In this document: positions 12,340-24,518 of the stretch, piece after piece | How positions within the stretch are numbered: position 1 is the stretch's first letter | Layout: every line of letters begins with the position of its first letter | NCBI GenBank assembly: GCA_004431415.1 | Contig: QPMI01000522.1 | Coordinates: 272,042-336,041 of the forward strand | DNA: 64,000 nucleotides | Reading direction: 5' to 3' | From: Cyanophora paradoxa | Lineage: Eukaryota > Glaucocystophyceae > Cyanophorales > Cyanophoraceae | Notes under the pieces: generated by a model | Seen by the model: only the letters and a program-made list of their open reading frames with translations | Database searches by the model: none | Told to the model about the DNA's origin: nothing | Translations under genes and position numbers: made by a program

Positions 12340-14121
12340 TTACGCGTAGCTGTAGGGGGCGGCGGTGGCGGGGATGCCCGGGGCCGCGCCGAGGCCGGCG
12401 CTGTAGAGCGCGAACACTGCGGGCGGCAGAGAACGAAGTGTCAGAGGACCTCCAGGGGGGTACGCGATCGATCGATGGGGGCGCACGGTTCGACAGGATG
12501 TCGAGGGCGAACGCGGCGAAGATGATCCCGGGGCCCGAGAGGTACGAGGTGGCGGGGTACCGGCGGATGAAGTCGCCTGCGCTCGCGCGGCGGCCGCTCA
12601 GCGGCGCGGTCCAAGGCGCAAGGGGAGGGGGGGCGGCGGGGCCGCCCAGGTCAAACACACCGTAGGTCCAGACGAGGGCGATGAGGATGGCGGTGGCAAG
12701 GACGATGAACTTGCGGACGGTCGCGGCGTCGGCGCGGAGGAGGCCCTGTGCGAACAGGGTCGGACCGGGGCGGGGCCGGCGGGCGGGGCGGGGCGGAGCC
12801 GGGGCCGCCACGCACGGGGCAGATCATGCCGTTGAAGGCGGCGAAGTGGAGGGCCCAGAGGCGGGTCACGAAGACGGTGATCTACGGGAGACGTGCGCGG
12901 ATCAGCGAGGCGCGGCGGCGGAGCAGAGACGAGCGACTCGGCGGGCGGGGCGGAGCGGCGCGGGCACCTCGTTGTCGTACAGGGGCTCGGCGGTGGTGCC
13001 GACGAACGCGGGGAACGACCAGCGGAGGTACGAGGCGGTGCCGAAGAGCGCCCACCTGCGCGAGGCGGCGGATCGGCGTCAGCTGCTGCTGGTTGCTGCT
13101 GCGAGGCGGGCGCTGTGCATCTGTACGCACAGGGCAATGACGAGCCAGCCGAGGGGCTTGACCCACAGGTAGACCTGCAATTTGATCCGAAGTCAGATTC
13201 GATCCGCGGGCGGCGAGCGGCGAGCGGCGCGCACGATGGTGAAGATGTCACGGCCGGAGCGGGGAGCGGCGCCCTGGACCTGGGTCGGGGCCTGGCCGGT
13301 GGCGTAGCGGTACGCTGCGGACGCGCCGAGTCGGTAAGTCCGTCATGGCGGGAACTCCGGATCGGCGGCGGGCGGCCGGACGAACCGAAGAGCGCGGCGA
13401 AAAGGAGCGTGACTGGCATCGTGCGCGGGTCAGAAGAGCCTCGGGGGCGCGGGCAACCGCGAAACGGCCGGCCGTGGCTCACCGACCCAGACGAGGAACA
13501 CGATGACCGGGACGGCCTTGATCTCGGTGGGCTGGTGGGCCTTGTAGAACAGGCCTGGATCGAACGTGAGGCGCGATTTCGGAGTCGGCGAGGCGAGGAA
13601 TCGAGGGGCGACGAACCGTACATGATGAGGAAGATGGTCATACCGACAGCGACCTGCCCGGCCCAGGATTCGCTTTCGATCGCCGAAAAGCGAGGTGACA
13701 GGCTCGGACCTGGCCGAAGATGAGGAAGAGGGTCCGGCCATCGCCCTTGAGGTAGGCGTGCTTGGTGATGATGTAGTACAGCGAGACGACGGCCAGGCAG
13801 GACAGGCCGAGGATCTTGGCGTTGCATTCGAAGAGCTGTCGCCGGATCGCACGCCCGATCAGGCCGGGCGCCCGACTCGGGAGTTGCAACGGCCGCCAGG
13901 GCGGGACTCACCGGGTCGCTGGCGTACGCCTTGGCGGCGACGCCCGGGAACCAGTGCTCCGTCGCCCAGTCGGGAGCCACAGTGAACCAGGCGCCCGAAA
14001 TGGCGAAGATCCTGCCGGCCGGTTTCGGCGGAGATTCGCGGACTCGGAAAAAAGGTCACGGCGTTACGTACGCTGCGACGGCTCCGAAGAGCATCCAGCT
14101 CTCGAGAAGGGAGAACCTCAT
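12340..14121 (-). CDS. Multi-pass membrane protein, unrecognised, multi-exon
   Basis: Start ATG at 14121 opens a hydrophobic first exon (Met-Arg-Phe-Ser-Leu-Leu-Glu). Later exons encode successive membrane helices: near 13.95 kb (a Trp-rich loop), 13.73-13.82 (Leu/Val/Ile helix then Tyr-Ile-Ile-Thr-Lys-His), 13.64, 13.50, 13.35, 13.13, 13.02, 12.85, 12.69 and 12.52 kb. The last ends Pro-Tyr-Ser-Tyr-Ala with TAA at 12340. I count eight or more likely transmembrane segments, consistent with a transporter or channel, but see no diagnostic motif. Introns are short and GT-AG. Confidence 0.5.
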
Positions 14122-14640
14122 CTTGCCGGACGGTGGTTACTTTTGAGCCTTCCCGGAATGTCCGATCGAGGGACAAACTCGGAATTTATAGCGTGTACCC
14201 CGGCGCTGACGTACCCGCGGCCGGCCCGCAAGCTCAGACTGCTCAGTGCTCGGCACCGCTGCATCGCAGCTGCTGTGGTAGAGCACATCCTGGTCACTTC
14301 CGGCAGTTAGGCAGCTGCCGGCAGTTACGCAACTTCCGCCGGCAGTTACGCGCAGGCGTCTCTTTCGACGTGCTGTATACGCAGTGTTCATCCAGTCTTG
14401 CTCACTACGAATGGCCTTTGCGACCTGTCCACTCGGCGGCGGCGCTGCACCTGGCGGCGCGCGCGCTGCCTTCGGCATCGCGTCGACGTTGTGCGAGGCA
14501 CGCGCCCCGCTGCAGGCCGCCCAGCGGCCGGTGCGCCTCGCTCCCAGTGGCGCGTTGGATCGGCCGTGCTTGAGGCGGCCGGCGCCGCGGCAGGCCGGCG
14601 TCGTGTCTTGATCGTCGCGTCAAGTTCACTCGCGCCTTGC
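14122..14640. other. Spacer with short tandem CAGTTACG-type words
   Basis: No clear gene. Around 14298-14355 there is a local repeat of GGCAGTTAGGCAGCTGCCGGCAG-like units (variants of GGCAGTTACGC), which can form stem-loops. Long open frames here are expected from the high GC content. Confidence 0.3.
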
Positions 14641-15375
14641 ATTGCCTTCTGGGCTGCGCCCCGCTCTATGCGCCGATCACAACACACACACGCCGGCGCG
14701 TGTGTGCCCGCAGGAATGCATCGCCTCTCGACTCCTGGACTACTCGCCCGTGGAGTTCGCCGAGGACGCCGGCAACGTGCGCCTGCCACAACCGCGCCGC
14801 CTCTCGCCGATCGAGCCGCCCACAGGCGTTTGGCGGCGGCGTGCAGTCGCGTGCGAGCGGTTGCCGCAAGCATGCGCACGGGCGCCCCGCCCGCCTCCCA
14901 ATCTGCCGAGCCGGACGGGGCGGGACCGCAGGGAGCCCTGAAGCCGGGCCTGCCAGAACCGAAGGAGGGCGACACGTTGGAGATCGTCTGAGCCGACCTC
15001 CGCGCCGCCTCCGACGTGGCTCGCTACTCCCTGCTCGTTGAGGAATTGCCCAAGCGCAAGGTACCCCTACAGCTACCCGCACTCTCCGACACACCGTACC
15101 CCCTGACGCCTGGCACCCCGGCCCAGGGCGAGGCCCGCGACGTGGGCGGAGGGCAGTTCAATCGTTGAGTTCATCACGGAGGGGTAGCCCGACCCGACCC
15201 GCTTTCGATCTTGTACCCCCCTCACCCTCATCCCCCTGCAGGATGTACGACGGGTATGTGCGGAATTCGAAGAGAGACGGCATCCGCGCACCCCGTCCCG
15301 CCCTAGGCCTCCCCCCGTCCCGCTCCCGTACCCCCCCCCCCCTCCCCTCCGTCCCGCTCCACCCGAGGGAGGCTG
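14641..15375 (+). CDS. Possible multi-exon gene, unrecognised
   Basis: Three segments look coding. About 14715-14825 follows a CCCGCAG acceptor and encodes Glu-Cys-Ile-Ala-Ser-Arg-Leu-Leu-Asp-Tyr with acidic and Val-rich continuation. About 14940-14991 ends Thr-Leu-Glu-Ile-Val. About 14993-15060 encodes an Ala/Arg/Leu helix ending at a GTACCCC donor. A short Met-Tyr-Asp-Gly-Tyr exon may lie near 15241. Phases between them are not all resolved, so start, end and product are uncertain. Confidence 0.25.
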
Positions 15376-15399
15376 AGCCTTGAAGCCCGTCAAGATCTG

Positions 15400-16700
15400 T
15401 AACTGCGTCTGTAACTACGGAGCCCCGGCGGGGCTCAGCACTTGCAATTGCACCCTGGCGGTGCGGAAGAGTTACGCCCATCGGCTGGCGGCTTACGAAA
15501 GTTCGCCCAAGAAGCTTTCGTGCGCTGTGCCCGTAACCCCCCCCCCCCCCGGCTCCTCTCGCGTCTCTCGCTCCTCTCGCCCCCTTTGAGCCGGCCCTCC
15601 GCGGCCGCGCAGGAACGTGAGCGACTAATGGCTGCCGCTCGTTCCGAGGCGCTAGTGCTTCGCTTCAAGTTTGCAAGATGCCGGGGCCGACTCTCGGCGA
15701 GGGGCCGGCCGAGGCGCTTCGCTTCAAGTTCTTTTAAATTTGCTTGCAATTTAAGTTTGCAAGATGGCGGGCGCCGGGGCCGGGGCGGGGCCGAGCCGGC
15801 CCAGGGCCTTCGATCCAGGCCTCCCCCAGCACGCTGGGCCGCATCGATCCCGTCGTCCTCCCCCCCCCTCGTTTCATTTCTTCGAATTCCTCCCTCCAGG
15901 GCCATCAGCCGCCTCTGCTGGGGGTGCCGGCCGCGGGGGAGCCCAGGAGGCGGGCGCGGCGCGGCGGCGCTGAAGAGGACCCCCGGGCTGAGGTGCTCGC
16001 GCTTCGCGCCTCGAGGTCAAAAGATAGAAGGCCGCCGCTCCGCCCAGGAGCCCGCCTCGCGCTACGCGTCCTCAGTGACCGCCACCCCATAAGGCCCTCA
16101 ACCCTTATCTCCTCGGCCCGGGCCCGGGCCCGGGCCCGGGCGGAGGCCTGCTAGCGCCCGGTCCCTCGGGGCGCAGTCCCGCGGCGAGGAGTCAGCCTGA
16201 GCATCCAGCTATAGGAAGAAATTGTACTTTCTACGAGGCCGACTTTCTTGTACCAATTTGTATTTGTACTTGTATTTCGTGCTGTCTGGTTGCAGTTCGA
16301 ATTCGCTAAATCATGATTTCACAGTTATACAGCGCCCTACGTATACGCCTGCAAGCATTTGGCCATGGTGGCTTGGGCATCAAGCTAAAGACACCGATCG
16401 CGATCGCGAGGTCGACTAGTACTGTGGCACGCAGCCGAACGCCTCCATCCGCTTGTCTGGCGCGGCGCCGACTCCGCGTCAGCCCGGCGCTCGAGCGCTC
16501 GCTCATGGTCGCGATCGCGGGGATCGAGATCGATATCCGGATCCGGGCCAGTATGGCCCGGGGCCATGGGCGCACAGTACGTTAGGCAGAGGAAGGCGTG
16601 CTCCTCGCGCGCCGCCTCTCCCCCGCAGAACCGCGCCCAGTCCCGCCGCCTGGCCCCAAGGAGGCAGAAATTCAGCACAAATAAATTAAACATATACAAG
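15400..16700. other. Mostly noncoding host sequence with local duplications
   Basis: I see no convincing gene. TTCGCTTCAAGTTTGCAAGATG-like words occur twice (about 15658-15679 and, partly, 15718-15766), and a TTTTAAATTTGCTTGCAATTTAAG-type unit recurs at about 17248-17272, so this is a dispersed short repeat. A CGGGCC tandem sits at 16118-16141. Any open frames are not supported by splice structure. Confidence 0.35.
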
Positions 16701-19584
16701 TGATCATGATTCCAAACAGTGAATCTCACTCACCAGATGTTGCAGTAAATCTCGCGCTGATCCTTCGAATTCGAATTTAATTATCATAGTATGAATTCGA
16801 AACGCGAATGCGAGGCCGTCGCGATAGAATGCTGACCGGGTCGGGGCGCCGGCTGCAGTGCAGTTTGTCCAGATGCGCCTCTGCAGAGAGAAATTCGGGC
16901 CGGCGCAGGGGAGGTCTAGAGGCCCGCAAATTAAAGGCCTCGGGATGGGGCGCGCGCGCGCGGACCGGCGTCCTGGCAGGACCTCCTGTGGGTGGGGAGG
17001 CGGAGGACGTAGGGGTCCGACTCGTTCATGCAGTACGTGATCCAGTGCGAGCGCCTGCATGCGCGATATCAATAGACGCTGGCATCAAATTGAATTAAAT
17101 CGAGGCTGGCGCGTAAATTTAATCTGCAGCTGCAGCTTTAATTGCTGAAGGCGACAGATCTAGACGTCGACGCGGCGATTGTTAATTAATTACCAGAACG
17201 TGCACCACGAGTCCTCTTCGAATTCGAATCTCTGCCTCTGCGCATTCTTTTAAATATGCTTGCAATTTAAGCTTAAGCTTGTTCGAATTCCGGATCCAAA
17301 TGCAGCTTACTGAAGCCTCGTTCTCGACGAGTTCGATTGCGCCGGGAGCGCGGAGCTCCGAATTAGATTGCGAGCTGGCCGTCTGCAGCTGTGCTCGCGC
17401 ACAGTGCAACGTCTGCATCCTCAGTTCTGCGTTGAGGAGGAATATTAATTAATTACAGCGCTCGCAGCTGCAGCCTGTGATTAATATCCGAGATCTCGAG
17501 AAGCTTTAGCTCACCCGTGCTCTTGCAGTACAATTCCAGGCCCCGGCGCTCCCTCTCGCGCACGCGCGCGGCTCCACCTCGGCACTTTTCCGTCAACTCT
17601 CCGCCCCTGCGCATGCGCATGCGCATGCCGCGCCCCCGGCCAGGAGTCAGAGACGGGTACGGGCCCACGCACGCGGTCCCGGCTCGGCTGTATAAAAATT
17701 CGCTCACAACCGAGTGCACAGCGCCTTGCGAAGCTCCTGCGAAAAACGCGTTATCGCATCCATCCCAGCTCTCATCGAAATTTGCGAAATTTAAGATTGA
17801 GCTCCGATTTCGCACCGGGTCCGGCTCCAAGCCGCAATGCAGCTCTTTCAGCTTGGCATCTGCGCTGGAAATTATAATCTAGATCTGGAGCTGGGGACAG
17901 AATGTTCGCCGACGTCGACGTCGACGGTGATGATTATAATTAAATATTAAGGGCCAACCTAACCTAAGGATCCAACCCAAGGGCCTCCTAATTATATAAG
18001 GAGCCAACCTAAGGGCCTCGAGCTCTCGTTTCCCCCCAAGCCCGATATCGACATCGATACTCACCGACGTCGGCGCAGAAGGCGCGGTACACGCCGACGC
18101 GGTAGGGGTTCGTCTCGTTCGTGCAGTACACCACCCGCTGCACGAGCCTGGCACCGTGGCACGCGTACGTGAATGCAGTATACGTAAGAGATCGATAAGA
18201 AACCTGCAGCTGCAGGCGGCGCACCAGAACCTGCATCCAAACTGCGAAGGCGGTCACCGAAATTCATTTCAGGAGGCTTCCGATCGATTCAATAAAAGAG
18301 CTCGATTAATATTGAATATTCCGGTGCCGAACGCGAACTGTCCTCGCACCGGACTTGCAATTGAGACTTCGAGCTCCGACATCGACGCGCCGTCGACGTC
18401 CACGTCGGCGTCGGCGTCCTCGCCATGCTCGCCGAGCTCGCCGATGTGGGGCCGCGGGCGCGGGCGCCGGAAGGCCGAGCCGAGGACGTCCGCGCAGGCG
18501 AGGGCGCCCTCGGCCTCCTCCACCGCCTTCCGCGCCAGCCGGCTAGCGCCCCCTGAGCAGACCCGAAATTCTAGAATTTTAATCGGGCGCGAACGCTAGA
18601 AATTATAATTAAAGCCGCGGCCCGACGGCGCACCCTGAAGGGTCTGCAGCTGGTGCAGGTCGCGCAGGAATTCGCACGCCTCGGTCATCTTCGCATCCCG
18701 CAGCTGCGGCGGCGGGTGCATCATGCATATGATCGTAGCCGGCCTCGATCGGGAAATATCTCTAAATGAGCTCTACATCGAGATCTAGATCTAGATCTCG
18801 CACACCTCGTATTCGTTCAAGCCCGGCGCATACCAAGCGCTAGCGCGCGAAGCGAAGGAGCCCGAGCGATCGCGATCAGAGTTGCAGTCGAGGATCTGCG
18901 CCGGCAGCCCGGCCCGGCCCGGCCCCGCCCGCGCAAGCTCAGTCAGCACGCGCAAGCGCAGATCTAGATCTAGAGGCGAACGATACGACGAGGAGGACGA
19001 AAGCGGTGCGCACGTCCTCGATATTCGCGACGGCGCTGCAGGGCTGATCGTTGGCGGCCCGGCGCGCCGCGGTCCCGCACGCCAACGCCCAGACGAGGCG
19101 GCTGCGAAAATCGCAAGCGTGCCGACGTCGACGTCTAGATCTCACTCAAAATTTATAATTAAATTTAAAGCGCGCGAGATCGATCGATCTAGATCTAGAG
19201 CGGGCACAGAAGCGCGGAAGCGAGGCTCGCATTCTGCGGCAGGCCAGGGCGCCCGGAGAGGTATCGACGTCGGAATTCGCGATCGAGCCCTCGTCGATGT
19301 CGGGGTCGATGTCCTGAGCATATGCATACGCCGGCCGCGGCAGCTCCTGGGCGCGCGCGCGCTGGATCAGGCGCCGCGCAAGGGCGGGATCTATTTATGA
19401 GATCAAGAGGTCTTCTTGCCTGGAGCGGGCGACCGAAGACGGACGCGCCCGGCGCGCCGAGCTCGCCCCCGCTACGCGCGCCGATCTCGAGCTGCCGGGT
19501 CGCACCGGCGTCGTCGCCGGTCGCGGCGATCGCAGCTGCGGAGACTGCGAGCGCGAGAACGAGGAGCGCGGCGCGCGTGGTCAT
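16700..19584 (-). CDS. Probable secreted Cys-containing protein, multi-exon
   Basis: ATG at 19584 starts a classic signal peptide: Thr-Thr-Arg, then an Ala/Leu/Val core, then Ala-Ile-Ala-Ala. Further exons on this strand are suggested near 19.05, 18.67 (a Glu-Ala-Cys-Glu-Phe-Leu helix), 18.5, 18.15, 17.75 and 17.03 kb. Two of these share a pattern TyrCys-x-AsnGlu-(Ser/Thr)-(Asp/Asn)-ProTyr followed by Cys about nine residues later (near 18115 and 17030), so the protein seems to have repeated Cys modules. The 3' end is not determined. No family is recognised. The gene is divergent from CRY-DASH with only 42 bp between the start codons. Confidence 0.38.
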
Positions 19585-19626
19585 CGTGCACTTTGCAAGT
19601 CCCGGGTACGCCGATTCCTGGGCGCG
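19585..19626. promoter_or_regulatory. 42-bp gap between divergent start codons
   Basis: The signal-peptide gene starts at 19584 on minus and CRY-DASH starts at 19627 on plus. The gap contains CCCGGGTACGCCGATTCC and no TATA box. If both starts are right, transcription of each gene begins in this gap or within the neighbouring first exon. Confidence 0.4.
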
Positions 19627-21980
19627 ATGCCGGGGCCGGCGCGAGCCATCGTGTGGTTCCGGTGCACGGCGCTAGCTCCTCGCAACTAGCCCGCTGCAGC
19701 TGAGCGCGGGCCTGGGGCGCGCGTAGGTCCAACCTTCGACTGCACGACAACGAAGCGCTGACGCTGGCCGCGGCCTGCAGCCACCTGCTGCCCGTATATG
19801 TGCGTGCAAGTCACCCGTGGGAACGGCGCTTTCGTTCGAACCGAGCGCGCTCGGCACGAGCCGCCGCCCGTCGCACGTGCCCCGGCCCGCGGGTCTACCT
19901 CTACCGCGAAGGAAGCCCCAGCGCTGGAATCTAGAAGCGCGATCTATCTTCCAGTCGCGGCGCTGCGCGGCGCTGGCGCGCGTACGCCTCGGCCTCGCCA
20001 TATCCGGGGGCCCGATCAGCGCCGCGCCCTCGCGCTCGAGCCAGCGCGCGCCCCGGCCCACGCCAACGCCGCCCCGACCGCAGGTCTTCGACAAGCGGAT
20101 CTTTGGGGCGCGCTCGCGCTGGTTCGACCAGGAGAAGACCGGCGCGCACCGCGCCCGCTTCCTCATCGAGTGCCCGCGAGCACGCGCACGCGCTCCGAGG
20201 CTCGCAGCGCGCCGCTCACGCCCCGCGCGCCGCGCAGGGCTGTGGAGGACCTGCGGGCGTCGCTGCGACGGATCGGCAGCGACCTGCACGTCGCCGTCGG
20301 GAAGCCGGAGGACATCATCCCGTCACTCTGCGAGCGGCCCGCCCCCGCCCCCGCCCCCGCCCTCGCCGTCGCCCTCGCGCTTCCACCTGATCCTCGTCCT
20401 GAGGCGCGCGCGCGGGGGGGTACCGCAGGTTCCGAGTGGAGCGGGTGCTGACGCAGGGCGAGGACTGCAGCGAGGAGGCCGAGGTCGAGCGCGGCCTCCA
20501 GCGGCGCCTCGCCGCCCTGCGGCCCCCCGCCTCCCTCGAGACGGTCCGGCCCGCTCTGACGTCAGATCGGATCAGATCTGATCTGACCTGAGCCTTTGCC
20601 ACCTCAGGTGAGGGACGCGACGATGGTGGACGCGCGTGACGTTCCCTTTGCTGTACCCCGCGGCCTCCCCGAGGTCTTCACGTCTTTCCGCAAGGTCCTA
20701 TAGAATTCTTTCTTTCTTTCTCTCTACGTCTTAGCTTCCGCAATCTTTAATCTCCGACTAGATCGTGGAGGAACGGAGCGAGGTGCGGGCGCCGCTGCCC
20801 ACGCCGGCCACTCTACCCCCCCTCCCCGAGGACGCCGCTGGGGCCCGCCCCGAGCCCGGCGACGTACCCCCCCTCGCCTCCTTCCGCCTCGCTTCCCCCC
20901 CTACCCCCCCTCCGGCCCCGACCTCCAGCGTCTCCGGAAAACCCGTACCCCCCGACGCGGCCTTCGAGGGGGGCGAGACGGCGGCTCTTAGGAGGCTGAA
21001 GGAGTACCTCTGGGACAAGGACCTCCTCAAGGCGTACAAGGAGACGCGGGACGGCATGCTCGGCGCCGACTACAGCAGCAAGGTGTACCCCCCTCCTACC
21101 CCCTCCCCGCCCTTCTTCCCGTCTCACCGTACCCCCTTCCCAAGTTCTCGCCCTGGCTGGCGGCTGGGTGCCTCTCCGCGCGGCTCGTGTACGCGGAGGT
21201 CCGCCGCTACGAGCGCGAGCGCGTCGCCAACCAGAGGTCCGCCCCCTTTCTTCCTCCCCCCGCCTCCCGCTCCGTCTAGGCTAAATTTAGATCGGTGGCC
21301 TTGCGCTTCTTTGAGCTCGCCGGCTCCGCATCTAAACGGGTACCCCCTAGCACGTACTGGCTTATCTTCGAGCTCCTCTGGCGCGACTTCTTCCGCTTCC
21401 TCGCCGCCAAGGTGCGCCGTACCCCCTCCGCTTCCCCCCTACCCCCCCGTCCGCCTCTCCTCCCGGCCCGACCGGTACCCCCCGGGGCAGCACGGGGACC
21501 ACCTCTTCTTCCGGGCGGGGATCAAGCGGACGGGGTACGCCTGGCGCGAGGACGCCGCCCTCTTCGACGCGTGGGTCGCCGGCCGGGTACGCGTCCCGTA
21601 CCCCCCTTCTCTCTCCCCCCCCAAACGGTCCCGCAGACGGGTATGCCGCTGGTGGACGCGGCGATGCGGGAGCTCGCGGCCACGGGCTTCATGTCCAACC
21701 GCGCACGCCAGGCAAGCCGGCGCCGGCCAGCCCCTCCGATGAGGCCCGGCCGGCTGTAGCGCTAGCCGGCTGTCACCAAGTGCCTATAAATAGATCTCTT
21801 CACGCCCCCCCCTCCCCCCTTCAGCCTCGATGAGGCCTGAGCTGGCTGTCGCCGAGTACCTATAAATTGATCTTCATCTTCTCACACCTACCCCCTCAGA
21901 ACGTGGCCAGCTACCTCGCCAAGGACCTCGGCATCAACTGTACCCCCCCGCGCGCTCCGTCTCTCTACCCGGCGCCCCTG

Positions 21981-22015
<35 letters not shown>

Positions 22016-23051
22016 CCCCGCTCCCTTCTTTCAGGGCAGATGGGTGCCGAGTACTTCGAGGCTGTTCTGCTCGACTACGACCCGGCCTCCAACTGGGGGA
22101 ATTGGTACCCCTCCCCCTCCTTCGTTCGCCACGCTGAGCGCTGAACGCACGTACCCCCAGGCAGTACGTGGCGGGCGTGGGGAACGACCCGCGGGAGGAC
22201 CGGCGGTTCAACATCACTAAGCAGGCGCGCCCCCGCCCGTCCTCGCATTCGCGTACCCCGGCCTCGATCGCGACGCCCCCCCCCCTCCTCCCCCCCTTCT
22301 CCCCCCCCGGCAGGCGAAAACGTACGACGCGGAAGGCGACTTCGTTCGCCGGTGGATACCCGAGCTCCGGAGGTGCGGCTACCCCCCCCCCCTTCCCCCG
22401 GCCTGGATCGGTTCCCCGTATACGTACCCCTCCTGACCATCGCCGGCCTTCCCCCCGCCCGCCGCGCAGACTCCCGGCCTCGAGGATACAGTGCGAGCCT
22501 CCCGGCACACGCCCTCTGCTCGCGCCGCGGGGGCGCCTTAGATCTAGACCCGACGATCTGCGCGTCCAGGCGGTTCCTGCCCCTCTAGCTATATATAGCT
22601 TGCTCCTTCAGATCTGCGCGCTCGGCGCCCCCCCCCCCCCCCCTCCTCCCCCCCCCCCCTCCCCCCGGGCGCTCGCACTCGCCTCACGGTCGGGCTCGCC
22701 GCCCCGCAGCGAGCCCTGGACCCTTTCCTCCGAGGAGCAGGCCGCCTACGGCGTCACCCTCGGTACCCCTAGCCTCCCTCCTGTGCACTTTTGCGTACCG
22801 CCCTCACCCCCGGGGTCCTTGACAGGCGTGGACTACCCCTGCCCCTCGTGCCCCGCTGGCCTTTCGGCCGCAGTCCGGGGGTACGGCGGCGGCGGGCGCC
22901 AGGGGGCGCGGGGGCGGGGCGGGGCCTCAGGGGCGGGCGCGGGGCTGGCCGCGGCGGCGGCGGCGGCGGCGGCGGGGCGCCGCAGAAATACGGCGGGCCG
23001 AAACCGAACGAAGGTGCTTTTGGAGGCTCGAGCGCGAGGGGCCGCCGGTGA
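19627..23051 (+). CDS. CRY-DASH photolyase/cryptochrome, about 19 exons
   Basis: FAD-dependent blue-light protein of the DASH class, which in other organisms repairs cyclobutane dimers in single-stranded DNA. Exons that keep phase: 19627-19661, 19727-19799, 20084-20169, 20238-20321, 20429-20543, 20608-20694, 20762-21082, 21145-21236, 21351-21411, 21491-21586, 21637-21711, 21900-21939, 22035-22104, 22161-22224, 22314-22372, 22470-22490, 22710-22762, 22826-?, 22986-23051. Motifs: Ile-Val-Trp-Phe-Arg...Leu-Arg-Leu-His-Asp-Asn at the start, Lys-Thr-Gly..Arg-Ala-Arg-Phe, Gly-Gly-Glu-Thr-Ala-Ala-Leu, Tyr-Ser-Ser-Lys, [15 protein letters not shown], Asn-Arg-Ala-Arg-Gln (FAD region) and Ile-His-Glu-Pro-Trp. 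Total is near 515 residues, normal for DASH, with a Gly/Arg tail. Two introns use GC donors (21712, 22225). Only the penultimate exon end is unresolved. Confidence 0.92.
21981..22014. repeat. Poly-C tract in an intron
   Basis: A run of 34 consecutive C lies in the intron between CRY-DASH exons 12 and 13, shortly before the TTTCAG acceptor. It is an extreme case of the C-rich polypyrimidine tracts seen in many introns here and is likely length-variable or miscounted. Confidence 0.9.
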
Positions 23052-24518
23052 CTGCACCGCGGCGCACGAGGCGGCCGCGCCGGGGCTGCCCGGCCGGCGC
23101 GGCGCGCGCGCGGTCGACATCGACATTAACGTCACCCTTCAAGACGCTGATCCTCATTCGATTGCAGTCAATTTGCAGACAACAAGCCCGATCGAGGCTC
23201 ACGGCCGCGACGCGGGCGCCGGCCCAGCCCGGCCCCGCGCCGTGCGCGCGCGCCGTGGGCCCGCGGCCCGCGACCGCATGCAGGCCCGGACCGCCCGGTG
23301 CGCGACCGTGCGCCCCTTCGCAAAAGAATCGCAATTTGCAATGCGCACAGTATGATCCAGCTAGATATCGATTGCAAACGTTAACTTGAAACTTGCAATC
23401 AAAAATAAATATTGCCGATCGAGCATATGCGCATGCACGAATATTAATCATCGAACTCGAAACAAAAAGTTCGCATTGCATGCGCGCGCGCGTGCGAATC
23501 GGTGCGATCGCGAAGCACTGATGAATGCCGCCAGAATGCGAAGCATTGCGAACCCCCTCGCGATCACTTCCTGCGCGTTTCGTTCCTCTAGTGCTATACC
23601 CCTCAGGGGAATCCTCAAAATTGGCTCGAACTCGAACTTCGAATTTCGAAGGCTCCGGTCCGAGACTCCGAGCGTGCAGCTGCAGGCAGTGATGGTATTC
23701 CGAATTAACCCAAAAATGGACCATTTCGGAAACGTTTCCGAAATATTTCGGAAATATTTCCGAAATATTTCCGAAATCAGGGGCCCCTCCCGAGGGCCCT
23801 TCTGCTGATGCCTGACGCTCCCTTTAACCTTCTTATGCTTTCCTTATTGGTAACAGTCCAGTTTCGTGTCTTCCGAATCATCAGAACATGCGACAGTACC
23901 AAAGGGAAATTCACACCTCGTACCCCCTGCCAGCCTTGTTGGCGGCTGAGTTCCGGTTCTAGACGTCTACGATAGACTCCTATCGTGTTATATAACCTTT
24001 CTATCACGTTTCCTATCATTTTAATGCGTTGTTTCGCCGTGTTTCGCGCAAAATGTGGCAAAACGAAAGTACCCCCCCTTTATTAGAAACAATTCCTAAT
24101 TAGGGGGGTCTCTCGGGACCTTTTCGGAAACAATTTCGAAATTGATTTCGAAATTGTTTATAGAAATGTTTCTAGAAAAAATGCCATCACTGGCTGCAGG
24201 CGCCGGCTGCGCATGCGCGCGCGGCGTTGCAAGTTGCGCCGCTTGCGCGCATGCATATGCCCCTCGGCGCGGGCCGCTTTGCAAGTTGCCGGCAACTTGC
24301 CGCAGTGCAGCTGCTCGGAGCCACACCACCTGCTCTGCAGCTGCAGCTCCATCAGCCTCCATGCCTGCAGCACCCGGCTGCAGCCGCGCGCTGAGCGAAA
24401 GCTGAGGCGGCCTTCCGAAGCTCAGCGGCAGGACCGGCGGCCCGGCCCGCGGCCGGCCGGCGCCCGCGAAGCTTCATACGTATACCGGCGGCGGCTCGCA
24501 GCCAGCCGCGGCCGAGAG
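23052..24518. other. Intergenic, low-GC palindrome cluster
   Basis: No gene recognised. Around 23715-23780 and 24118-24178 there are chains of GGAAATATTTCCGAAAT and TTTCGAAATTGATTTCGAAA-type inverted words that can fold into nested hairpins. 23.8-24.1 kb is distinctly AT-rich. A minus-strand frame at 23777-24061 has low complexity and no splice support. The upstream region of the next gene lies at the right end. Confidence 0.4.
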
